NCBI GenBank assembly: GCA_045645505.1
Contig: JAZRIW010000005.1
Location: forward strand, 124,001-188,000
Direction: 5' to 3'
Origin: Fumia sp045645505
GTDB taxonomy: Bacteria; Bacillota; Clostridia; Oscillospirales; Ruminococcaceae
DNA length: 64,000 nt
How positions within the stretch are numbered: position 1 is the first letter of the stretch; every line of letters starts with the position of its first letter. Below are positions 33,165 through 40,810 of the stretch, piece by piece. The notes below the pieces were generated by a model. It had not been told where the DNA came from. It searched no databases and saw only the letters and a list, made by a program, of their open reading frames with translations. Made by a program: the position numbers and the translations under genes.

Positions 33165-34346
33165 TTATAATTTTCCTTTAGAACCGCCGAGTTTTACTCC
33201 TGATAAAATGTTGGTATCAAACGAATAGGAAATGTTTTTGTTTTCACGTTCCCTCTTGAGTGCAAGTTTTACCATTCTGTCAAGTAAATCAGGATATTTA
33301 ATTCCTGATGCTTCCCAGAGATAAAAAGAAAGTGAACCGGGGATAGTATTGATTTCGTTAACCCAGACGGTGTCAGTATCTGCGTCAAGCATAAAGTCTA
33401 TTCTTGAAACGCCGTTGCAGTTGAGTGCTTTAAAGGTTTTAACTGCGAGGGTTTGAATTTTTTCTTTTATTCCATCGGAAATATCAGCAGGAAGTTTTCT
33501 TTTGGTGTCACACATTCCTTTTGAACCTGAATTTTTAGAGCCATTTAGATATTTATCTTCATAGCTTAAAATTTCATCAGATCCGATCGGTTCCTCACAT
33601 TCAGAAGCGATAGCCTCTTCATAATCTCCTAAAACGGAACAGTTGATTTCACGGAGATTTGTGATAGCTTTTTCAACTAAGACATCGGTTGCAAATTGGA
33701 ATGCATAATCCAAAGCTTCTTCGAGTTTTTCCTTGTTGTCAGCTTTTTTAATTCCGACACTTGAACCTAAATTTATTGGTTTTACTATAACAGGGTAGGA
33801 AATATTTTCTTCGATTTTTTTAATAAAGCCATCTTTATTTTTGTTGTAATTTTTGTAATCTGTTTTAAGACAATTAAGGACTGGGATGCCTTCTTCTTTT
33901 AAAATGGTTTTCATAATATATTTATCCATGCCTACAGCGGAAGAAGTTACATCACAGCCTGAAAATGGAATTTTAAGAGTTTTAAGATAGCCTTGTAATG
34001 TTCCGTCTTCAACATTGGTGCCATGAACAACGGGAAAAGCAATATCAATATAATCATATATGTTGTTTTTGAATTTTTTAAGCGGATATTTTATGAGGTT
34101 TAATTTGTTATTTTCATTTACCAAAATAACCTTTTGACTGTTTTTAAGTAAAGCGGGAATGCTTTTATAAGCTTCGATATCTTTGATTTTTTCACCAACG
34201 AAAAATTCATTTTCCTTGCTGATATAAATTGGAATTATATCATATTTTTCTTTGTTAAAGTTGTTGACAGCCTGCAAAGCTGAGATTATTGAAACTTCAT
34301 GTTCAACACTCTGACCGCCAAAAAATACACCAATTTTAATTTTCAT
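33165..34346 (-). CDS. ddl: D-alanine-D-alanine ligase
   Basis: ATP-grasp enzyme making D-Ala-D-Ala for peptidoglycan precursors. 393 residues, with VFFGGQSVEHEVSIISALQA (8-27), SGCDVTSSAVGMDKYIMK, PVIVKPINLGSSVGIKKA, omega-loop YEDKYLNGS (Lys-Tyr as in E. coli Lys215-Tyr216, favouring D-Ala as second substrate over D-lactate), and VNEINTIPGSLSFYLWEASG. It is immediately downstream of murF, which uses its product. A clear ribosome-binding sequence GAAAGG precedes it. Confidence 0.96.
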   Translation of the reverse strand: MKIKIGVFFGGQSVEHEVSIISALQAVNNFNKEKYDIIPIYISKENEFFVGEKIKDIEAYKSIPALLKNSQKVILVNENNKLNLIKYPLKKFKNNIYDYIDIAFPVVHGTNVEDGTLQGYLKTLKIPFSGCDVTSSAVGMDKYIMKTILKEEGIPVLNCLKTDYKNYNKNKDGFIKKIEENISYPVIVKPINLGSSVGIKKADNKEKLEEALDYAFQFATDVLVEKAITNLREINCSVLGDYEEAIASECEEPIGSDEILSYEDKYLNGSKNSGSKGMCDTKRKLPADISDGIKEKIQTLAVKTFKALNCNGVSRIDFMLDADTDTVWVNEINTIPGSLSFYLWEASGIKYPDLLDRMVKLALKRERENKNISYSFDTNILSGVKLGGSKGKL

Positions 34347-34361
34347 AAAAAGCTACCTTTC

Positions 34362-35906
34362 TTAATAGTTGTCGGGCAAATCATTTTCGAGCAGGACTAC
34401 CTTTTGCAAATCTCCTGATTTTATATTTTGAGCTTCTTTTAATGCTTGATCTAAGTTTTGAGAAACAATAATTTTAGTTTCATCGTATTCTGCTTCAATA
34501 AGCCCTTTTTTGATACTTTCAGTTTGCTTTTCGCCTACAAGTATAACATAATCGCAGACCTCTGCAGCCTGAGTTCCAAAAATTCGGTTACACTCATCTT
34601 GTTTTTTGCCAAGCTCTATCATACCGGGGGTTACAAGAATTTTTAAACCTTCAAATTCAGATAAAGTATCAAGGGCTGCTTTTGCACCACTTGGGTTTGA
34701 ATTGTATGCATCGTCAATTATCAATGCATTATTACCTTTTATGAGCTGAAGTCTGTGAGGTACACTTTCGAGTAATTTCGTCTGATAAATAAGATCTTCA
34801 GGTTTAACTCCCAATGTATGGGCAACTGATATAGCACCTGCGATGTTTAAAACATTGTGTGCGCCTATAAGCTTGGTGTTAAAGATGTATTCTTTATCTT
34901 CAAGGAGCATTTTGAAGGTTGAGCCTTTGTCAGAAACACTGATGTCATAAGCTTTATAATCGCTTTTGTTTTCAATTCCGTATCTCACTGTTTTTTGCGA
35001 AACTGATTGCTTGCGGATATAATTGTTATCGTTGTTTAAAAAGACGATACCATCGGGATTTACTGCATCTGCAAGCTCAAATTTTGTTGAAATTATATTT
35101 TTGATGGTTTTAAAACTCTCCAGATGCTGAGGACCTATAGAGGTTATAATGCCATAGTAGGGATTTACAATGTCACAAATTTCTTTAATGTCACCAATAT
35201 TTTTAGCTCCCATTTCACAGATGAAAATTTCATGAGTGGCTTTTAAAGAAGAACGGATTGTTTTAACAACTCCCAAGGTGGTGTTAAAACTTTCGGGTGT
35301 CATCAGGACATTATATTTTGCGGAAAGAAGTTTTTGCAAAAAGTATTTTACACTGGTTTTACCATAACTTCCGGTAATACCGATAACCTTTAATTCCGGC
35401 ATATTTGAAATCATCTTTTTTGCATCATTTATATAGTAATTGTTAATCGATTTTTCCAGAGGACGGTTTATGATATTTGCAAGCAATACTAAAAGTGAAG
35501 AGCAAATAAGCATTATTGGTAAGATAAAAACCATAAAAGATTTTTTAAAAATAATAGTTAAAATACTTATTAAGAGTATAATACAAAGAGTTAGTAACAT
35601 TCTTTTTATACGATTTGTATAAACAAGAGGTTTTTTCGCTTTCTTAGGAAAATTTATATAGCTGCCGAGAGCAAGGAGTAAAATTGCGAAAAAATATCCT
35701 ATGATACCTAAAGGAAGTAGTAAAGCTGTTATAATTGTTGTAATGTTGCGGCCTAAAATTGCTGAGATAAAATTTGAACGTAACCATTTAATTTGCTCAT
35801 GAGGTTTATATGAATTAAGCTGGAACATATGAAGAGAATAAAGGCATAGCATAGCAAAATTAAATGCAAACGCAACAATTACGAGTATTAAAAAAACTTT
35901 TTCCAT
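34362..35906 (-). CDS. murF: MurF-type ligase with N-terminal membrane domain
   Basis: Adds D-Ala-D-Ala to UDP-MurNAc-tripeptide. 514 residues. The first ~150 consist of four membrane helices (about 4-26, 55-83, 103-119, 124-147) in place of the usual soluble UDP-MurNAc-binding N-terminal domain. The ATPase domain follows with P-loop GITGSYGKTS (176-185), FNTTLGVVKTIR, ICEMGAKNIGDI, SIGPQHLESFKTI, GAHNVLNIAGAISVA, and in the C-terminal domain IIDDAYNSNPSGAKAAL. It sits between the hydrolase and ddl genes. Because the substrate-binding domain differs, it may act on a lipid-linked or otherwise membrane-held precursor. Confidence 0.88.
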   Translation of the reverse strand: MEKVFLILVIVAFAFNFAMLCLYSLHMFQLNSYKPHEQIKWLRSNFISAILGRNITTIITALLLPLGIIGYFFAILLLALGSYINFPKKAKKPLVYTNRIKRMLLTLCIILLISILTIIFKKSFMVFILPIMLICSSLLVLLANIINRPLEKSINNYYINDAKKMISNMPELKVIGITGSYGKTSVKYFLQKLLSAKYNVLMTPESFNTTLGVVKTIRSSLKATHEIFICEMGAKNIGDIKEICDIVNPYYGIITSIGPQHLESFKTIKNIISTKFELADAVNPDGIVFLNNDNNYIRKQSVSQKTVRYGIENKSDYKAYDISVSDKGSTFKMLLEDKEYIFNTKLIGAHNVLNIAGAISVAHTLGVKPEDLIYQTKLLESVPHRLQLIKGNNALIIDDAYNSNPSGAKAALDTLSEFEGLKILVTPGMIELGKKQDECNRIFGTQAAEVCDYVILVGEKQTESIKKGLIEAEYDETKIIVSQNLDQALKEAQNIKSGDLQKVVLLENDLPDNY

Positions 35907-35929
35907 TCTTAACGCTTTGTCCTTTCGTG

Positions 35930-36718
35930 TTATTCAAAGGGAATTTGTAAAAATGAGCCGAGAACTCTTTTTACAACGGCCCATTGTTCTAAAAAAGAGT
36001 AGTGACCTGCATTTTTTACAGTTACAAGTCCTGCATCGGGAATTAACTTTTCCATTAACTGACCATCAGAAATGGGTGTAGCGGTATCGTTTTCACCCCA
36101 GATAAGCAAAGAAGGTATTGAAATTTTACAAACCAGAGGCTCTAAATCTTCGTTTACTACCTTTACAAGAGTCTGACGCATAACGGGGGTAGCATTTAAG
36201 TAATCGGTTGAGCCATGCTTGTTTCTTAAATTTTCAAGTGAATCAGGAAAGAGTTTTTGCATAATTTTAAGACTTAAAACTGCTTTCCCAATTTTATATG
36301 TGCGCTGTTTTATGCGTTTTTTCAAGGTTTTTTTGGGGATAATTCCGGCACTGTCAACTAAAATGAGTTTTGTGAGTTCAAAGGGGAGATTGTTTTTGGT
36401 TGCGATTTTAATTGACACTCTTCCGCCGTGGGAATGACCTAAAAGCACCGCTTTTTTTATACCGCAAAATTCTATAAATTTTAAAACATAATCGGCAAAA
36501 TCATCAACAGATAATGCATTTTCAGGTTCTTCACTTTTACCAAAACCCGGCATATCAAGAGCGTAAACACGTCTTTTGGTTGCGAGAAAGTCAATCATAT
36601 CATTAAAAAGAGTGATATTTGCGCCCCAACCATGAAGTAAAACTACTGCTTCATCGCATTCGTTCTGAAGCCCTTTTTCGATATAATTTATTTTAATGTT
36701 ATTTATTGTAGTGTGCAA
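35930..36718 (-). CDS. alpha/beta hydrolase
   Basis: 262 residues. Oxyanion-hole segment VVLLHGWGAN (about 25-34), nucleophile elbow GHSHGG (Ser near 97), acidic residue in WGENDTATP, and catalytic His in NAGHYSFLEQW. No signal peptide, so cytosolic. It is the first gene of a unit with murF and ddl (23-bp gap), so a role on a cell-wall precursor or antibiotic-like ester is possible, but the family is too broad to name a substrate. Confidence 0.88.
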   Translation of the reverse strand: MHTTINNIKINYIEKGLQNECDEAVVLLHGWGANITLFNDMIDFLATKRRVYALDMPGFGKSEEPENALSVDDFADYVLKFIEFCGIKKAVLLGHSHGGRVSIKIATKNNLPFELTKLILVDSAGIIPKKTLKKRIKQRTYKIGKAVLSLKIMQKLFPDSLENLRNKHGSTDYLNATPVMRQTLVKVVNEDLEPLVCKISIPSLLIWGENDTATPISDGQLMEKLIPDAGLVTVKNAGHYSFLEQWAVVKRVLGSFLQIPFE

Positions 36719-36784
36719 AATAATTCACCCCTTATAAATTTTATATTCCTAAGTGTTCCCAAATAGCATATAAAACTACATTTT

Positions 36785-36814
36785 AGTATAATTCTTTTTT
36801 TAGTGTTTTGTCAA
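36785..36814 (-). promoter_or_regulatory. sigma-A promoter of hydrolase-murF-ddl operon
   Basis: TTGACA, 18-bp spacer, TATACT on the minus strand, about 65 bp upstream of the hydrolase start. Confidence 0.7.
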
Positions 36815-36849
36815 GGAATAGTTCTGAAAGTCAGATGTTCAGTCGGGGA

Positions 36850-36883
36850 TAATGAAAAAAGCACTTCCGAAGAAGTGCTTTTT
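36850..36883 (-). terminator. terminator of tRNA-Lys
   Basis: 8-bp stem AGCACTTC/GAAGTGCT with 4-nt loop, then TTTTTTCATT on the minus strand. The hairpin begins only a few bases after the encoded CCA. Confidence 0.85.
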
Positions 36884-36958
36884 GGTGAGCCACCGGAGAT
36901 TCGAACTCCGGACCCTTTGATTAAAAGTCAAATGCTCTGCCAACTGAGCTAGTGGCTC
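36883..36958 (-). tRNA. tRNA-Lys (anticodon UUU), CCA encoded
   Basis: Complete cloverleaf on the minus strand: acceptor GAGCCAC/GTGGCTC, D arm GCTC-AGTTGGCA-GAGC, anticodon arm TTTGA-CTTTTAA-TCAAA with anticodon TTT, variable GGGTC, T arm CGGAG-TTCGAAT-CTCCG, discriminator A, encoded CCA. 73 nt plus CCA. Stand-alone with its own promoter and terminator. Confidence 0.98.
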
Positions 36959-36983
36959 GTTTGATGTTTTTACAACGACAATT

Positions 36984-37012
36984 ATTATATCAAATCGTTT
37001 TTATATTGTCAA
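36984..37012 (-). promoter_or_regulatory. consensus sigma-A promoter of tRNA-Lys
   Basis: TTGACA, 17-bp spacer, TATAAT on the minus strand, a perfect consensus, 25 bp before the tRNA 5' end. Confidence 0.92.
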
Positions 37013-37114
37013 TAATCAATTTTAAATTTGACTAAACCCATAATTTTATAAGCGAAATTATCTCTTTTTTTGTGAGAAATGTGGATTTTAAAGTCAAAAA
37101 TAGAATTTTTATAA

Positions 37115-37405
37115 CTATTTGAACTTGTCCATAATGTAATCTGTGATAATTAACGGAGAGGGAATAAGCGCAGGATGTTTTAAAAAAAAGTCTTCAATAT
37201 TTTTCATATAACGGCGAGAAATAGTTGTTTCATTTCCCAGAAATGATATTATATAACTATCCCCGTTTTCTGAAATTTTAAATGAAGCGGGAGTTTCTAT
37301 AGGCTCTATTACGGATTTTGTGCGATATCCTGCTACTAAAATCCCCGTAAATGTTAAAATGATAATTAAGGATGATAAAAAGGCAATAAAAAATTTCCGT
37401 TTGAT
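37115..37405 (-). CDS. unknown membrane-anchored protein with apparent ATC start, 96 residues
   Basis: Downstream of spoIIP a 97-codon frame has no ATG, GTG or TTG near its beginning. It does have AGAAGGG (37412-37418) followed after 6 nt by ATC AAA CGG AAA, so an ATC start (or an ATG mutated to ATC) fits exactly. The product begins IKRKFFIAFLSSLIIILTFT, a basic start and one membrane helix (about 5-26), followed by a ~70-residue outer or cytosolic part (TKSVIEPIETPASFKISENG, later SRRYMKNIEDFFLKHPALI) and ends MDKFK. It starts 13 bp after the spoIIP stop, so the two are likely co-transcribed and a sporulation link is possible. Family not recognised. Confidence 0.6.
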   Translation of the reverse strand: MKRKFFIAFLSSLIIILTFTGILVAGYRTKSVIEPIETPASFKISENGDSYIISFLGNETTISRRYMKNIEDFFLKHPALIPSPLIITDYIMDKFK

Positions 37406-37418
37406 TTTAAACCCTTCT

Positions 37419-38507
37419 TTATTTGTAACTTTTTAACAGTTTACCCAGAGAATCTCCAATTAATTCACCTGAATATAAAGCTTCCGAAAAAGTATTGGCA
37501 TGACCGCCGATTTCCAGTAATATGGAGCCTGTGGTGAGGTGTTGGTTATATTTTCTGTAATCAAATAAAAGAGGTCGGGTGAGGCCTTTATAATCTTTTT
37601 CGACCTGATTTTCAAGATCAGCTGCAAATTTTAAATTTTTAAAAAAATCAGGATAGTTTATATTATTGTTTGCGCATCCGTTTATTATCATTACTTGCGC
37701 TGCAGTTTTACCATTGATTTCAGCTACGGGTGCAGTTGCGGTATCACCTGATATAATAGCATCGCGATGTACGTCAAGTACAACTTTAATGGATGGATAT
37801 TTTTTCAGATATTCACTTACAGTTAAAGCGGAACGGTCATAGGCACCATTGTAAGATGGATAATCGTGTTTTGTAGTATCGTGGATAACCTTGATGCCGT
37901 AACTTTCAATTTTTTCTTTTATTTTTTCGCCGATTGCAACCATATTCTTTGAGTTGTCGGTTGAACGTGCAGAATATGTTTTATCGTAATAATCTCCGCT
38001 GAATGGCATATAGCTTTCGGTGGTATGAGTGTGCATAATCAGCACCTGTGGTTTATCGGTGTTTTCTATTTTGAAATGCCGGGATGAAGAAACTGCATTT
38101 TTGATTTCTTCTGATGTGTGTGTAGTACAATTTTTAATAAATCCGTTTTCGAGTGGAATATATATATTTGAAGGGGCGGCAGTATAGGTCTTGTGAACTA
38201 ATACTGCCTTGTTTTCTTCGGGAATAGTGGGTTCTTCAAAGGGAATATCAACAGAAGTTTCTTTTAAGGGTTGTTTATTTTCAGGCGAAATTTCTGTTAC
38301 TGGTTCTTCGGGAATTTTTTGAGTTAATGCACTTACTCCTTCAGGCATAACAAGAAGTGCTGACATGATTCCTAAAGTTTTTGCAGAATTAAAAAAAGGC
38401 AGCGAAGCTTTTAAAAATAAAAGAGAAAAAACAAATAAAACAGAAAAGCTTAAAATGTTTTTGAAAAATCGGTTTAATCTTAATTTGTGTTTAAGGCGGG
38501 TGCGCAA
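37419..38507 (-). CDS. spoIIP: stage II sporulation protein P (SpoIIP)
   Basis: Peptidoglycan amidase and endopeptidase that works with SpoIID and SpoIIM to thin septal wall during engulfment. 362 residues, TTG start with AGGAGGAAGG upstream. An N-terminal membrane helix (about 15-35), a proline- and glutamate-rich linker, then the catalytic domain (from about 140) with zinc-binding HTHTTESYMPF, VVLDVHRDAI and LLEIGGHANTFSEA. spoIID is 6.5 kb away in the same window. Confidence 0.93.
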   Translation of the reverse strand: MRTRLKHKLRLNRFFKNILSFSVLFVFSLLFLKASLPFFNSAKTLGIMSALLVMPEGVSALTQKIPEEPVTEISPENKQPLKETSVDIPFEEPTIPEENKAVLVHKTYTAAPSNIYIPLENGFIKNCTTHTSEEIKNAVSSSRHFKIENTDKPQVLIMHTHTTESYMPFSGDYYDKTYSARSTDNSKNMVAIGEKIKEKIESYGIKVIHDTTKHDYPSYNGAYDRSALTVSEYLKKYPSIKVVLDVHRDAIISGDTATAPVAEINGKTAAQVMIINGCANNNINYPDFFKNLKFAADLENQVEKDYKGLTRPLLFDYRKYNQHLTTGSILLEIGGHANTFSEALYSGELIGDSLGKLLKSYK

Positions 38508-38529
38508 ATTTCCTTCCTCCTTTTTAACA

Positions 38530-38575
38530 ATGTATAGTAATGTTATGCTGATTAAAAAATCTTTATGCAGTCTTA
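38530..38575 (-). promoter_or_regulatory. possible sigma-E-type promoter of spoIIP
   Basis: On the minus strand GCATAAA, 14-bp spacer, CATAACAT, loosely like the mother-cell sigma-E pattern (-10 CATACAxT). spoIIP is sigma-E-dependent in Bacillus. Weak match. Confidence 0.3.
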
Positions 38576-38589
38576 AATTTTATGTCAAC

Positions 38590-38618
38590 TTGACAAAAGG
38601 GATATTTTTTATTAAAAT
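38590..38618 (+). promoter_or_regulatory. sigma-A promoter of Asp23-fakA unit
   Basis: TTGACA, 17-bp spacer, TAAAAT on the plus strand, about 88 bp upstream of the Asp23-like gene. Confidence 0.75.
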
Positions 38619-38706
38619 GTAGGGAGTGATGTTGGATTATTTTGGGTTTATATAAAAGATTCATTTTAACAAACAGAACCATTTATTTTAAAGAGGAGGT
38701 ACTGCA

Positions 38707-39060
38707 ATGATTAAAATGGAAAATCACCTTGGGACTATTGATATTTCCAGAAATTTTTTTGTAAATCTCGTTGGCGCAACTGCTACAAGTTGTTTCGGTG
38801 TTGCAGGAATGGCAGTTTCTGATGCTACACAGAGTTTTCTCACTAAGTTTTTTAAAGAATATGATAGTTCAAAAGGAGTTAAAATCCGTACCAGGAATGG
38901 AAAACTTATTATTGATCTTCATATTATTGTTACCTATGGGACTAACATCTCAGCTATTGTAAAAAGTATAATTCATAAGGTTAGTTATACCGTTGAAGAA
39001 ATTACAGGCATTCATGTTCAAAATGTAAATGTTTTTGTCGATGGTATGCGTACTAACTAA
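38707..39060 (+). CDS. Asp23/Gls24 (YloU-like) envelope stress protein
   Basis: 117 residues, start MIKMENHLGTIDISRNFFVN, matching the YloU branch of the Asp23/Gls24 family. GAGGAGG ribosome-binding sequence. The region TRNGKLIIDLHIIVTYGTNI and the end VNVFVDGMR are diagnostic. Members are membrane-associated cytoplasmic proteins linked to envelope homeostasis. The order with the DAK2 gene and recG matches Bacillus yloU-yloV-recG. Confidence 0.92.
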   Translation: MIKMENHLGTIDISRNFFVNLVGATATSCFGVAGMAVSDATQSFLTKFFKEYDSSKGVKIRTRNGKLIIDLHIIVTYGTNISAIVKSIIHKVSYTVEEITGIHVQNVNVFVDGMRTN

Positions 39061-39107
39061 ACTACTCAAGGGTAGATTCTGCCCTTTATTAAGGAGTGTA
39101 ACAATAA

Positions 39108-40748
39108 GTGATTAACGGAAGTTTGTTAAGAGATGCAATTATTTCTGCAGCTTATGATATTCAAAATCAAAAACAAAAAGTAGATGAACTTAACGTTTTC
39201 CCGGTTCCTGATGGTGACACAGGAACTAATATGTCTATGACTATCGGGGCATCGGTTAAGGAATTAAGCTTACTTCGTGATCCTACTGTTGAGGAAACTG
39301 CTAAGGTCACAGCTTCAGCGTTATTGCGTGGTGCACGTGGAAACTCAGGTGTAATTCTCTCACTTTTATTCAGAGGCTTTGCAAATGGATTAAAAGGTAA
39401 AGAGGAAGCAACAGGTTCTGATCTGGCTGATGCTTTGGCTTATGGTGTTGAAGCTGCATATAAGGCAGTTATGAAACCCACAGAAGGAACAATTCTTACT
39501 GTGGCAAGGGTGGCTTCCGAAAAAGGACGTGAGGTTTCTGAAAGTACAGATGATGCAATTACTGTATTTGAAGAAATTGTAAAGCAGGCTGAAATTACTT
39601 TAAACGAAACTCCTGAGATGTTACCTGTTTTGAAAAAAGCGGGTGTTGTAGATGCGGGTGGTAAAGGTTTTGTTGTTATTTTTTCCGCTATGCTCAGGGT
39701 GTTTAAGGGTGAAGAACCCGTAAAACTCAATAATGTGCAACCGAAGGCAGCTCCGGCTAAACGAAGTGCTGTTGCTGAAGCAAACGGAGATATTAAATTT
39801 GCTTATTGCACAGAGTTTATTGTAAACAAGAAAAAGAATGCAGATAATCCTTTAAAATTGCGCGCATATCTTGAGTCTATAGGAGATAGTGTTGTGGTTG
39901 TTGATGATGAGGATATTATAAAAGTCCATGTCCACAGTAATCACCCCGGTAACGCTATCGAAGAAGGAATTAAATTCGGTATGCTCACTAATTTGAAAAT
40001 TGAAAATATGAAGGAACAACATTCTGCCCAGGTTTTTGAAGCAGAACAACAAGAAGAGGACGATACTTATCTCCCGGTAGATCCTGATACCCCTTACGGC
40101 TTTGTAGCTGTTGCAGCCGGTGATGGGGTGCAGGCACTTTTTAAAGATTTAGGTGTTGATAATGTTGTTACGGGTGGGCAAACGATGAATCCGAGTACAG
40201 AGGATATTCTTAAGGCTATCCATGCTACTTCTGCAAAGACAGTTTTTGTCCTTCCGAACAATAAAAATATTATTATGGCGGCTGAGCAGGCAATAAAACT
40301 TGCTGACAGAAAGGTTTGTGTTTTGCAGACACGTACTATTCCGCAGGGAATTTCTGCGATGCTTGCATTTGATCCTGACGCTGAGTTTCAGGAAAATCGT
40401 GTTAATATGACAAAGGCTTTTGATAAGGTGCAGACCGGACAGATTACCTTTGCTGCCCGTGACAGTGATTTTGACGGTCATGATATCAAAGAGGGCGAGC
40501 TTCTTGCTATGAATAACGGAAAGCTTGCATTTGTTGAGAAGGATCTTAATCGTGCTTTGGTTAAACTTACAAAGTCTATGGTTAAAAAGGACAGTAGCTT
40601 TGTCACTTTGCTTTATGGTGCAGATGTTTCCGATGATCAGGCATCAGAAGCTTGTGAAATATTGCGTTCTAAACTTAATGATAATTTAGAAATCAATCTT
40701 ATAAATGGCGGACAGCCGGTATATTATTATATTATTTCGGTAGAATAA
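39108..40748 (+). CDS. fakA: DAK2/FakA-like (YloV) fatty-acid kinase subunit
   Basis: 546 residues, GTG start with AAGGAG upstream. The N-terminal DAK2 (DhaL-like) ATP-binding domain has NVFPVPDGDTGTNMSMTIGA (about 27-46), ARGNSGVILSLLFRGF and VDAGGKGFVVIFSAML; a middle domain and a C-terminal DUF (DhaK-like, ending in NLEINLINGGQPVYYYIISV) complete the standard length. In staphylococci FakA phosphorylates fatty acids held by FakB, feeding PlsX/PlsY. No FakB is adjacent. Part of the Asp23-fakA-recG-murC block; a terminator follows. Confidence 0.88.
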   Translation: MINGSLLRDAIISAAYDIQNQKQKVDELNVFPVPDGDTGTNMSMTIGASVKELSLLRDPTVEETAKVTASALLRGARGNSGVILSLLFRGFANGLKGKEEATGSDLADALAYGVEAAYKAVMKPTEGTILTVARVASEKGREVSESTDDAITVFEEIVKQAEITLNETPEMLPVLKKAGVVDAGGKGFVVIFSAMLRVFKGEEPVKLNNVQPKAAPAKRSAVAEANGDIKFAYCTEFIVNKKKNADNPLKLRAYLESIGDSVVVVDDEDIIKVHVHSNHPGNAIEEGIKFGMLTNLKIENMKEQHSAQVFEAEQQEEDDTYLPVDPDTPYGFVAVAAGDGVQALFKDLGVDNVVTGGQTMNPSTEDILKAIHATSAKTVFVLPNNKNIIMAAEQAIKLADRKVCVLQTRTIPQGISAMLAFDPDAEFQENRVNMTKAFDKVQTGQITFAARDSDFDGHDIKEGELLAMNNGKLAFVEKDLNRALVKLTKSMVKKDSSFVTLLYGADVSDDQASEACEILRSKLNDNLEINLINGGQPVYYYIISVE

Positions 40749-40759
40749 AATTAAAATCG

Positions 40760-40791
40760 GGCGTGGGGAAATCCTCACGCCTGTTTATTTT
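40760..40791 (+). terminator. terminator between fakA and recG
   Basis: 10-bp stem GGCGTGGGGA with TCCTCACGCC, 2-nt loop, then TGTTTATTTT. Confidence 0.75.
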
Positions 40792-40810
40792 GCAGTCAGG
40801 AGGTGTAGTT

